From an uncultured Oceanobacillus sp. (GTDB taxonomy: Bacteria; Bacillota; Bacilli; Bacillales; Amphibacillaceae), in NCBI GenBank assembly GCA_938004015.1, contig CALKWU010000243.1, positions 1 through 5,983 of the forward strand: DNA of 5,983 nucleotides, written 5' to 3'. Numbering within the stretch: the stretch's first letter is position 1; each line of letters starts with the position of its first letter. The notes below the pieces were generated by a model that saw only the letters and a program-made list of their open reading frames with translations, made no database searches and was not told where the DNA came from. This document shows positions 1-5,850 of this stretch, one piece after another. The position numbers were made by a program, and so were the translations under genes.

Positions 1-1126
1 TCAAAAGTTGCTTGCATTTCGCAAATTTCAATGAATAATAGGCAAGGCTAAGTTGCTCCAGTTCTTCCTTTTTTGTGCCATATTCAACATTTGCCAGATC
101 ATAATCTTTCTGCAGTTGTTCGTATTTTTCTTCCTCAACGGCAATCTGATAAGACGCCTCTTTCACTTCATGTTCTTTTTTCTTTTGAATCCAAAGATTG
201 AATTGCTCTTCATTCTTTTCCATTTCTTTTGCAACATCGATTTTTTGAATTTGAATCTCTTCCCAGATTCCTTTTGCCTTCTGCTTCGACTTGTCATAGG
301 CAAGCTGGGAGGAATGCAGTTTTTCAAACGTTTGAACGTATTTTTCCAGTTGATGTTGGATCCGCTTGTTCTCTTCAATGGTTTCTTTCAGTTTTTTATA
401 AAGTTTCAAATTATCCAGCTGTTTTTCAAAGATATCGGCAAAAAGGGTTGGATGATGACCCGCAATCGATTGTTCAACGGTCGGTATCAATAAGCGGTCA
501 AATAACTGGGTGGTGTTTTTGCAGGCTTCGAAAAAGGCCTCGACGCCCCCTTCCGAGCTGTTGATTGTCACAATACTTTCCCATTCATCGGCAATAATAT
601 GGTATTGTTCTTCAATAAACTTCCGATATTCTTTGATTGTCGAAAACGTTCTTGCCGATAAAGGATATCGTTCCTTCATGCCATTGTAATAATCAAGCAT
701 TTCTCCCTTGTCGGCAGGTCTGGTGCCGCCTTGTCCTTCCCGAACAAAAGGAATGCCTTCGATTCCGTTCTGATCCCCTTCATCATATTCATAAACATAG
801 CGGTAAGAATCCAATCCTTTATCCGTCATAAAAAGGGTCACCGCCGTCACAACATATCGCCGTGGACGTTCGTTGAGTATCCATTCGATCGCAATATGGG
901 CCGGGGCATTTTCCAACACCAAAGTGTTTTTAATTTTTCGATCCGCCAAATCGGTATGGGGAATCATCCCTTGCAATACCGTTTGGATAAAAACGGTCTT
1001 CCCTCCGCCGTTTTCAAGAAGAATCGCCCCATTATATCCGTTGAATAAAAAGAGTTCATCATTATAACGCTTGTTGCCTTCTTCATAGACAATATTGGTC
1101 AATCTGATTTTATTGATGGCCGGCAT
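1..1126 (-). CDS. jetC: JetC-like SMC/MukB-type ATPase of a Wadjet system, N-terminal part (cut by window edge)
   Basis: This is the N-terminal 375 residues of a probable SMC-like ATPase (JetC, related to MukB/MksB), the motor subunit that with JetA and JetB would form a DNA-loop-extruding complex. What is seen: ATG at 1126 with a strong SD (TAAGGAGGGA, 1140-1131) 6 nt upstream. An ABC-type head begins at once (MPAINKIRLTNIVY) and has a P-loop at residues 37-44, LENGGGKT, with K43 and T44 the expected nucleotide-binding residues. The segment around residues 73-100 contains RKIKNTLVLEN and AIEWILNERPRRY. From about residue 240 the chain is Lys/Glu/Gln-rich with heptad-like spacing, as expected for the first arm of a long SMC coiled coil. 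The hinge, second arm, ABC signature and Walker B lie beyond the left edge. It overlaps the end of jetB by 17 bp. The first glycine expected of a Walker A is leucine here. The RecN/SbcC-like families are less likely given the neighbours. Confidence 0.85.
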   Translation of the reverse strand, partial: MPAINKIRLTNIVYEEGNKRYNDELFLFNGYNGAILLENGGGKTVFIQTVLQGMIPHTDLADRKIKNTLVLENAPAHIAIEWILNERPRRYVVTAVTLFMTDKGLDSYRYVYEYDEGDQNGIEGIPFVREGQGGTRPADKGEMLDYYNGMKERYPLSARTFSTIKEYRKFIEEQYHIIADEWESIVTINSSEGGVEAFFEACKNTTQLFDRLLIPTVEQSIAGHHPTLFADIFEKQLDNLKLYKKLKETIEENKRIQHQLEKYVQTFEKLHSSQLAYDKSKQKAKGIWEEIQIQKIDVAKEMEKNEEQFNLWIQKKKEHEVKEASYQIAVEEEKYEQLQKDYDLANVEYGTKKEELEQLSLAYYSLKFAKCKQLL

Positions 1127-1853
1127 GTTGTCCCTCCTTATCAAAACTATAAAGAAACTCAAAAATCCCTTTGTTATATTCCACTGCCATGAAAAATCGC
1201 TGGATGATGGTCATCGCTTTTTCCGTCAAGGTGATTTCATTATTCCCGATTTCCCGGATCAACTGTTGGTCGTTCAAAAACTTTGCAACCATATGCAGGA
1301 AGCTCATTCGGCTAATCGTATTTCCTGATTGCCGCTTAGCGGTTTCCTTAATATCATCCATATCATCCCATTTTTCGATGATGGCGCTCCAATTGTAAGA
1401 AAACTCTTTTTCCGATGCTTTTAATTGTTTCTCATCATGGGATTTTAAATGATCAATCCGCTCTTGAATCAGCCGGATCCAATCATCCATTCCGATAAAT
1501 TGCCTTGTGGGATGCGGACTTTGATAGGAATCATAAAAACTGCCGAAAAGAACAAGTATGCAAAAATAAAGAAGATACATATCCGCATTCGTCGCACCGG
1601 AACGCAAATATTTCCGTTTAATCCACTCATTGCTTACATGGAATGGAGACAGTTTTGTTTCAGGAACGAGAAACAGTTCTTCACTCGTTTTGATTATGGC
1701 GCAATGCACTTCCTGGCTGAACAACTCAAGAAGGGCGCGCACATCTTCATCGGCATTATAGATTTGAACGGCCTCCTTGCCCAAAACCCCGTCCCTTGCC
1801 AGCTTCGTATATAGTCGAAAGGCTTGCAACACCGTTTGTTCAGAATAGTTCAT
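1110..1853 (-). CDS. jetB: JetB-like (MukE/KITE-type) subunit of a Wadjet system
   Basis: A 247-residue soluble protein, probably the JetB subunit: a tandem winged-helix (KITE/MukE-type) protein that binds the kleisin JetA and helps regulate the SMC complex on DNA. The assignment rests mainly on size and on its place between the kleisin-like and SMC-like genes; direct motif evidence is weak. Seen: helical N-terminus (residues 3-50), a possible beta-wing at 52-64 (AIIKTSEELFLV), and a convincing helix-turn-helix plus wing at about 178-215 (RMSFLHMVAKFL, then LIREIGNNEITLTEKA). There is no signal peptide or clear membrane segment, although residues 93-105 (YLLYFCILVLFG) are hydrophobic. Two ATGs lie two codons apart (1859 and 1853). 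I choose 1853 because GGAGG at 1864-1860 leaves 6 nt to it, while the other ATG abuts the SD. The gene overlaps jetA by 14 bp and jetC by 17 bp. A related Firmicute family may be listed as DUF6063, but I am unsure of that. Confidence 0.72.
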   Translation of the reverse strand: MNYSEQTVLQAFRLYTKLARDGVLGKEAVQIYNADEDVRALLELFSQEVHCAIIKTSEELFLVPETKLSPFHVSNEWIKRKYLRSGATNADMYLLYFCILVLFGSFYDSYQSPHPTRQFIGMDDWIRLIQERIDHLKSHDEKQLKASEKEFSYNWSAIIEKWDDMDDIKETAKRQSGNTISRMSFLHMVAKFLNDQQLIREIGNNEITLTEKAMTIIQRFFMAVEYNKGIFEFLYSFDKEGQHAGHQ

Positions 1854-3348
1854 CTTCATCCTCCAACTTTATGTTCATTTCGCTGATGGAATAGCGATCT
1901 ACTTTTTGAATGATCGCTTTATCTTCCGTAACGATTAATTTGCGTTTTCCCAATAATCGAAAGGCCTCATCAAAAACCGTTCTGCTTTCTTCATCATCCG
2001 TTCCCGCTTGAATAGGCGAACGTTGGTGGAGAACAATCCAAAAATCGTAGAAATACCGCATTTGGAATAGATTCTCCAATTGATTTCTTTCGAGATAGGA
2101 TATGAACTCGGATAACGTATTGCCGCTATTTTCTTCATAAGCCTTCAGAAAATGTTCCATCAGCTCTTTATATTTTTCTGAAATCCATTGTTTATATGAA
2201 TTGAAGCTGTTTTCGTCATCCACTTCATAAAAGTGATATTCCACCTTCTCTTTTCGGTCTTCCACGATATTCTGTTTTTCCAAAACAGCAAGCGGCGACC
2301 AAAATTCATTTTCTTCCACTTTCAGGAAAGGATGGAGAACGCCTTTCATCGCATCCAACGGCAAAGGGGTGGACACAATGAGAGACACGATATCTTGGTC
2401 GAAGTTAAAGGAATGCATGCCCGTATAATAAAGCGACTCCTGGGCTGTAATCAAAGTCGTGTTTTTCAAATGGAGCGTCTGATTCAGAAGCTCGGAATGT
2501 TCATAGTGCACTTTCTCCAATTCCCTGTTGATCTGCAAAATGTATTGATACGTTTTCTGCTCCTTTTGATGAATATTTTCGGCAAACAATCGTTCCCTCG
2601 TTTCTTTGACAAACTCCCTCAATTCTTTGAATTCTTCATCTTCCCGTTCCAACCTCTGAAAAATATCATCAAGCAGCTCTTTATACCGCTCAAACGTTTC
2701 TTCGGACACAATGCTTCGCTGGATTTCATGCTTCAATTTGACAATGCGTTCCTGCAACGTCTCGACGGCCACCCGCATTTCATTGATTTGCCGGAGTGCC
2801 CCCTTAAATTCCCCCTTCTCCAGCTGTTTCCGTAAAATCAATTGGTTGATGGATATTTGGAACTCACTATAAAATTCCTTCGTTGCAAAAATCAATTCCA
2901 ATCCATCTTCATCCAATGTATAGAATTGGCTATTCGTTCCGGCATCAAAATCGTTCGCCTTCAAAATGGAATATTCAATGGTCTCCTCCGCCTTTTCCTC
3001 CCAATCAAAATAACCGTAGCTGCGTTTTTTTCCGTGGGTCGGGCGGAAATTTTGAATCAAGGTTCTGGCCAGTTCTTCATAGGTTTCCTCTTTCAGCATA
3101 TACACTTCTTTCGTGGCCTCTTTTAAAAAGGAAGCCAATTCTTTGACACCTGTCCTTTGATTTCGCATCAACTTCTGTTCAAAGAAAAAAAGCAAAGTGA
3201 GGAGGCCAAGCCCTTTCATATCAATCTTCGTCCCATTTAAATCAACATCCCTTTTCCGATCCAGTTCATTCAATGGTTCAAAAAGGGCGATGCGCCGGAT
3301 CCGATCTCTGTATCCGCTTAATAACGCTTGCATATCCATCTGTTCCAA
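1840..3348 (-). CDS. jetA: JetA-like (MukF-type kleisin) subunit of a Wadjet system
   Basis: A probable kleisin-type subunit of 502 residues that would bridge the JetC ATPase heads and bind JetB. Seen: the N-terminal region (about 1-175) is predicted globular, with a winged-helix-like end at 141-170 (QFYTLDEDGLELIFATKEFY), a pattern typical of JetA/MukF-like proteins. A long charged helical region at about 172-290 is rich in E, K, R and Q and probably forms a coiled coil. A C-terminal winged-helix-like piece lies at about 455-485 (FDEAFRLLGKRKLIV). The tail is acidic (KLEDEDELF). The start is the TTG at 3348: GGAGGGG at 3361-3355 sits 6 nt upstream. An in-frame TTG at 3363 overlaps that SD, and the ATG at 3339 is too far from it. 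The start lies 31 bp inside jetD, so translation is likely coupled. Identification combines size, architecture and position between a TOPRIM gene and two Jet-like genes; no catalytic motif is expected. Confidence 0.8.
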   Translation of the reverse strand: MEQMDMQALLSGYRDRIRRIALFEPLNELDRKRDVDLNGTKIDMKGLGLLTLLFFFEQKLMRNQRTGVKELASFLKEATKEVYMLKEETYEELARTLIQNFRPTHGKKRSYGYFDWEEKAEETIEYSILKANDFDAGTNSQFYTLDEDGLELIFATKEFYSEFQISINQLILRKQLEKGEFKGALRQINEMRVAVETLQERIVKLKHEIQRSIVSEETFERYKELLDDIFQRLEREDEEFKELREFVKETRERLFAENIHQKEQKTYQYILQINRELEKVHYEHSELLNQTLHLKNTTLITAQESLYYTGMHSFNFDQDIVSLIVSTPLPLDAMKGVLHPFLKVEENEFWSPLAVLEKQNIVEDRKEKVEYHFYEVDDENSFNSYKQWISEKYKELMEHFLKAYEENSGNTLSEFISYLERNQLENLFQMRYFYDFWIVLHQRSPIQAGTDDEESRTVFDEAFRLLGKRKLIVTEDKAIIQKVDRYSISEMNIKLEDEDELF

Positions 3349-4352
3349 TCGGATCCCCTCCAAATTTCCTGCAATTCTTTTGATTTTAAGATTTCCTGCG
3401 GGTAATACTTCCCTTGCGAAAACATCATCGCCAGTTGTTCTTGCTCCTTTTGCGGAAATTGGCTAATGAATTTTTCTTGAGCTTCAGTATATTGTCTTTG
3501 ATATTCTTTTCCGGCGATCGGCTGTTTTTCAAGACAAGCTTTATAGAATGGCAATGCCAAATGGGCTTTGATTTTTTGATTCAACGAATGCCAAATGGAC
3601 ACTCCTTCCCGGTCAATGTCGCCGAAATAGAAAAAATGATGCTGGGCGTTGACCGGATATTGGTCCTGGAACTGTTCGATGCTATGGATGATTTTCTTCC
3701 CACTTCCGTAAATCAATGTGGAAAATTCAGTGGATGGCAAAGCCGGAAGCAGACCTTGATAAGTCGTTTTATTTTCAACAATGAGGTGAAACTGTGTCTC
3801 CTTTGTCACCAGCTTGGGATGGATGGCAAACATCAACGGGTCGGAAACAGGGATGATGTTAAAAGAATGGAAGAGTCCGATACGCTCCAGCAGCTCTTTT
3901 CCCCCTTTTTCAGTGAGCCATTTTTCATCCTGGACCAGTTCAAAACTGCGCTCCGGTACAGGAACGGACTCTTCCGGAAAACCAAATGTTTTTATGTATT
4001 CATCGATTTTGATGAGATAAGGAAGATCGTGCCGCCAAATGGAAGGATCTTTTTTGTAATATTCATCAAGGTTTATGGATGGATGGAACTTGTTGCGATA
4101 ATGTTGAATCTCTTGATGGAAACCGGTTTGAAGCAGACTTTTATTGATCCGGTACTGAAAGGCGAGCGATGGATTTCTTGTCGTTCTTCCTTTAGACTTC
4201 ACCATCTCCAAAATGCCTTCCTGTTCCAGCTTCAAAATAAAGCCGGCATATTCTTCGTATGTATGAAAGAAATTCCCCATGATTGCTTCCAATGCGGATA
4301 ATCCTATCATTCTTTTCGGATAGCCATTAAGTGCGCGGTAAATTTCATCCAC
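3318..4352 (-). CDS. jetD: JetD-like TOPRIM nuclease of a Wadjet system (DUF2220-type)
   Basis: A 344-residue probable nuclease subunit JetD (MksG-like), related to the topoisomerase VI A subunit. In characterised Wadjet systems this subunit cuts the circular plasmid DNA caught by the JetABC complex. Seen: the N-terminal third (about 1-75) looks like a winged-helix DNA-binding region (ALEAIMGNFFHTYEEYAGFI, then LEQEGILEMVKSKGRTTRN). The C-terminal half carries a TOPRIM fold with the expected acidic residues: E193 in HLIVENKTTY, and D245 and D247 in FFYFGDIDREG. All three metal-binding positions are present, so the protein should be catalytically competent. The start is GTG at 4352, supported by GGAGG at 4365-4361 with 8 nt spacing; no ATG is available in frame nearby. 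It is the first gene of the operon, about 135 nt downstream of a candidate promoter, and overlaps jetA by 31 bp. A stand-alone Spo11/TopoVIA-like enzyme is excluded by the neighbours and by the absence of the CAP tyrosine pattern that I would expect. Confidence 0.88.
   Translation of the reverse strand: MDEIYRALNGYPKRMIGLSALEAIMGNFFHTYEEYAGFILKLEQEGILEMVKSKGRTTRNPSLAFQYRINKSLLQTGFHQEIQHYRNKFHPSINLDEYYKKDPSIWRHDLPYLIKIDEYIKTFGFPEESVPVPERSFELVQDEKWLTEKGGKELLERIGLFHSFNIIPVSDPLMFAIHPKLVTKETQFHLIVENKTTYQGLLPALPSTEFSTLIYGSGKKIIHSIEQFQDQYPVNAQHHFFYFGDIDREGVSIWHSLNQKIKAHLALPFYKACLEKQPIAGKEYQRQYTEAQEKFISQFPQKEQEQLAMMFSQGKYYPQEILKSKELQEIWRGSDWNRWICKRY
3355..3361 (-). promoter_or_regulatory. Ribosome binding site deciding the TTG start of jetA
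   Basis: GGAGGGG on the minus strand lies inside the end of jetD, 6 nt before the TTG at 3348. It rules out the upstream in-frame TTG at 3363, which it overlaps, and makes the ATG at 3339 unlikely. A TTG start within the preceding gene may keep the kleisin level tied to translation of the nuclease gene. Confidence 0.7.
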
Positions 4353-4360
4353 TATCCTTA

Positions 4361-4365
4361 CCTCC
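4361..4365 (-). promoter_or_regulatory. Ribosome binding site deciding the GTG start of jetD
   Basis: GGAGG on the minus strand, 8 nt before the GTG at 4352, with a second AAGGA closer to it (4359-4355). It supports a non-ATG start for the first gene of the operon. The overlapping ATG one base further on is out of frame. Confidence 0.7.
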
Positions 4366-4494
4366 GAACATTCTTTTTTCTTATTTTACTTAAAATGAAG
4401 GGAAATTGGAAATACAAGTCTGTGAAGAAAGTTAGGGGAATGTTGCACAGTTCAAGAAATGTTTGGTTTTGGGGAGGGGATTTCAATAAAAATC

Positions 4495-4523
4495 GTTTTA
4501 CGGGCAATCAATAGATTTGTCAA
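4495..4523 (-). promoter_or_regulatory. Candidate sigma-A promoter of the jet operon
   Basis: On the minus strand a perfect -35 hexamer TTGACA (4523-4518) is followed, after exactly 17 nt, by TAAAAC (4500-4495), a 4/6 match to the -10 consensus. Transcription would start near 4488, giving a leader of about 135 nt before the GTG of jetD. No operator or riboswitch-like structure was recognised in this leader. A second, weaker pair, TTTCCA-N18-TAAAAT (4412-4407 and 4388-4383), lies nearer the gene. The promoter call is inference from consensus only. Confidence 0.5.
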
Positions 4524-4585
4524 AACAATAAAAAATGAAAATTTTTGTTGAGAAGTGTTTCCGTTTCTTTCCATTAATGTATTCT

Positions 4586-4601
4586 TTACTCAACTTTCGC
4601 A
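4586..4601. repeat. Left terminal inverted repeat of the IS4-like element
   Basis: TTACTCAACTTTCGCA, perfectly inverted relative to 5835-5850. The last codons and stop of the broken transposase frame (Cys-Glu-Ser-stop, 4601-4590) lie in this repeat, which is abnormal for an intact element of this type. Confidence 0.85.
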
Positions 4602-5676
4602 CACAGAAATATGAAGACAGTCCTTGATATAACGAGGTTGTAAAAACGATTTACTGAATTTAAAAAAGGTTTCGATGTCCCAACGCATCCCATAGATTCG
4701 AACGATTTCTTCATTAGACAGCGTGGTATCTGTACTCAAAATGGCCAGCCATTCACTTTGGTTGTTTCGATTCCGCACAAACACGATTTTCACTGGTAAA
4801 CCCGTATGAAGGGTTGCGTGAATCGAGCCGAGTGTTTCTTTTTTGCCAATGTCTCGTTTCGCTTTTCGATACAGTTGTTCCAAGGTTAAACGTTCTCAGT
4901 TGAAAAGATACCGTTGTTTCAGCTGTTTGACCATGCCAATGACAAAAAGGCCTTTGGAGTGAATCTTCTCCACCAACGGGGCATGAGTAAACCATGTATC
5001 CATGAGCACATAATCAGCGAAAATTCCTTTATCCAATGCATGTTCTACTAATTTCAACACCATGTTTGGTTTTGCTTCCAATGCCTCGAGCCGTCGTTTG
5101 TAGCCTATGGTTCGTTTATCAATGGACGAATGGATTTCGTTCAAGCGATTCTTTTGGTTCGCTGAACTCAAAAGAGCGAAATCGATAGGTACAAATGTAA
5201 AGCCATCGGACCATCCGAGCGTTAATAGTTGAAAACCATTGACAAACTGACGAGTGGAATGATCGAATACTTTAGCTAGAAGTTCAACCGATTTACTACG
5301 GTTACGAGAATAAATCGAATCGTCTACAATAAACACGGTAACACGGTGCTTCGAAATCGTTTGTTTCACACGACGAATCACTTCGGAGCTCAGAGATAGT
5401 AAAAAGGTTCTCCAGTTAGTTATACGTAGACGAGTTCAAAAAACGATAAATGGTATCTTTTCCTGGTAAATCGGCAGCCTTTTTGCTTTGTAAGGCGTGG
5501 TACCAGTTTCTGTATTGAAAAACAAGAAGAAATAATAGTTGAAAAATCGATAAACAAGAATAACCACAAGCCTTGATAATTCCAGCTTTTCTTAAATGAT
5601 TACCAATTTGTAATTCAGAAAATCCGTCTTTTATTTCTTTTGGTAATTGCGCAAAATACTCTTTTTTCGTTATCAT
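4590..5676 (-). pseudogene. IS4-family DDE transposase, broken by a frameshift, a stop and a C-terminal truncation
   Basis: Remains of a cut-and-paste DDE transposase. Reading from ATG at 5676: an intact N-terminal stretch (MITKKEYFAQLPKEIKDGF) to a TAA at 5418-5416. There a tandem copy of 4 bp (AGTT twice on the plus strand, 5414-5421) shifts the frame; removing one copy gives the continuous reading STYNWRTFLL. The frame then continues with the first catalytic Asp pair in FIVDDS (codons 5324-5319) and the second Asp in LMDTWF (5000-4998). An in-frame TGA (4898-4896) interrupts YLFN/ERLTLEQLY, probably a mutated Gly codon. The YREK signature follows (YGMRWDIETFFKFSK, 4694-4650) with the catalytic Glu at 4673-4671. 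Only about 19 residues remain after it and the frame ends inside the left terminal repeat. Relatives usually have around a hundred more residues here, so a C-terminal deletion is likely. Not functional. Confidence 0.88.
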
Positions 5677-5682
5677 AATGGT

Positions 5683-5741
5683 GACATCTTTCTTTGGTTT
5701 TTGGTTTGGTCACCAATAGTTTACCAAAAGAAAGAGGTGTC
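5683..5741 (-). promoter_or_regulatory. Imperfect hairpin over the transposase leader
   Basis: Left arm 5683-5698 (GACATCTTTCTTTGGT) pairs with right arm 5723-5741 over 16 bp, with a 1-nt bulge (5729) and a 2-nt bulge (5736-5737) and a loop of 24 nt. In the minus-strand transcript the arm next to the gene contains the purine-rich AAAGAAAGA stretch just before the ATG at 5676, the only ribosome-binding candidate. A competing stem is possible between GGTGAC (5680-5685) and GTCACC (5709-5714). Leader hairpins that hide the transposase ribosome binding site are known in IS4-family elements such as IS10, IS50 and IS231; the same role here is inference. Confidence 0.45.
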
Positions 5742-5746
5742 CTTTT

Positions 5747-5807
5747 GTTTTTTAGACGAATTTTTTCAGTGTCAAGTGAATATGAGATACCCAAAGAAAC
5801 CTATCAA
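5747..5807 (-). promoter_or_regulatory. Candidate promoter region of the IS transposase
   Basis: On the minus strand TTGATA (5807-5802) is separated by 17 nt from CATATT (5784-5779), a plausible sigma-A pair. A perfect TTGACA also occurs at 5775-5770, but the bases 16-17 nt downstream are A-rich without a convincing -10. Which of the two is used decides whether native transcripts include both arms of the hairpin at 5683-5741. Confidence 0.3.
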
Positions 5808-5834
5808 ATCAAGGATTATTCATAAATTTTTCAC

Positions 5835-5850
5835 TGCGAAAGTTGAGTAA
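5835..5850. repeat. Right terminal inverted repeat of the IS4-like element
   Basis: TGCGAAAGTTGAGTAA, the exact reverse complement of the left repeat at 4586-4601. It lies about 160 bp upstream of the transposase start, leaving room for the promoter and leader hairpin. Confidence 0.85.

Larger units (their letters stand above)
4586..5850 (-). mobile_element. Degenerate IS4-family insertion sequence (1265 bp) with 16-bp terminal inverted repeats
   Basis: The element is delimited by perfect 16-bp inverted repeats at 4586-4601 and 5835-5850 and contains one transposase gene on the minus strand. The IS4-family assignment rests on the transposase DDE residues and on a Y-(2)-R-(3)-E-(6)-K signature. 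At 1265 bp it is shorter than I would expect for an intact element of this kind, in agreement with the truncated transposase. No clear target-site duplication is visible beside the repeats, so the outermost base or two of each repeat may be flanking DNA, or the target repeat may have decayed. The element should not move by itself, but could be mobilised in trans by an intact relative because both ends remain. Confidence 0.82.

Noticed and set aside
53..493. Plus-strand hydrophobic open frame that looks like a membrane protein
   Set aside because: It is antisense to the jetC coiled coil; the run of Phe and Leu is simply the complement of Lys/Glu codons.
2233..2835. Plus-strand open frame of 200 codons opposite jetA
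   Set aside because: It is the complement of the Glu/Lys-rich coiled-coil coding region, which naturally gives Phe/Leu-rich open antisense frames.
3414..4301. Long plus-strand open frame of 295 codons opposite jetD
   Set aside because: It is fully antisense to jetD, whose TOPRIM motifs are convincing. Its translation is Phe-rich and without domains, and it has no good ribosome binding site.
4383..4412. Alternative jet promoter TTTCCA-N18-TAAAAT
   Set aside because: The -35 matches only 4/6 and the spacer is 18 nt; the upstream pair with perfect TTGACA and a 17-nt spacer is better. It cannot be ruled out as a secondary start.
4526..4550. AT-only hairpin (CAATAAAAAAT, GAAA loop, ATTTTTGTTG) as a terminator between IS and operon
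   Set aside because: The stem is almost entirely A-T and lacks the GC-rich base of an intrinsic terminator; it also lies directly upstream of the -35. Probably just AT-rich promoter DNA.
5647..5850. Plus-strand 67-codon frame inside the IS leader
   Set aside because: It spans the hairpin and the right terminal repeat, has no family resemblance and no clear ribosome binding site.
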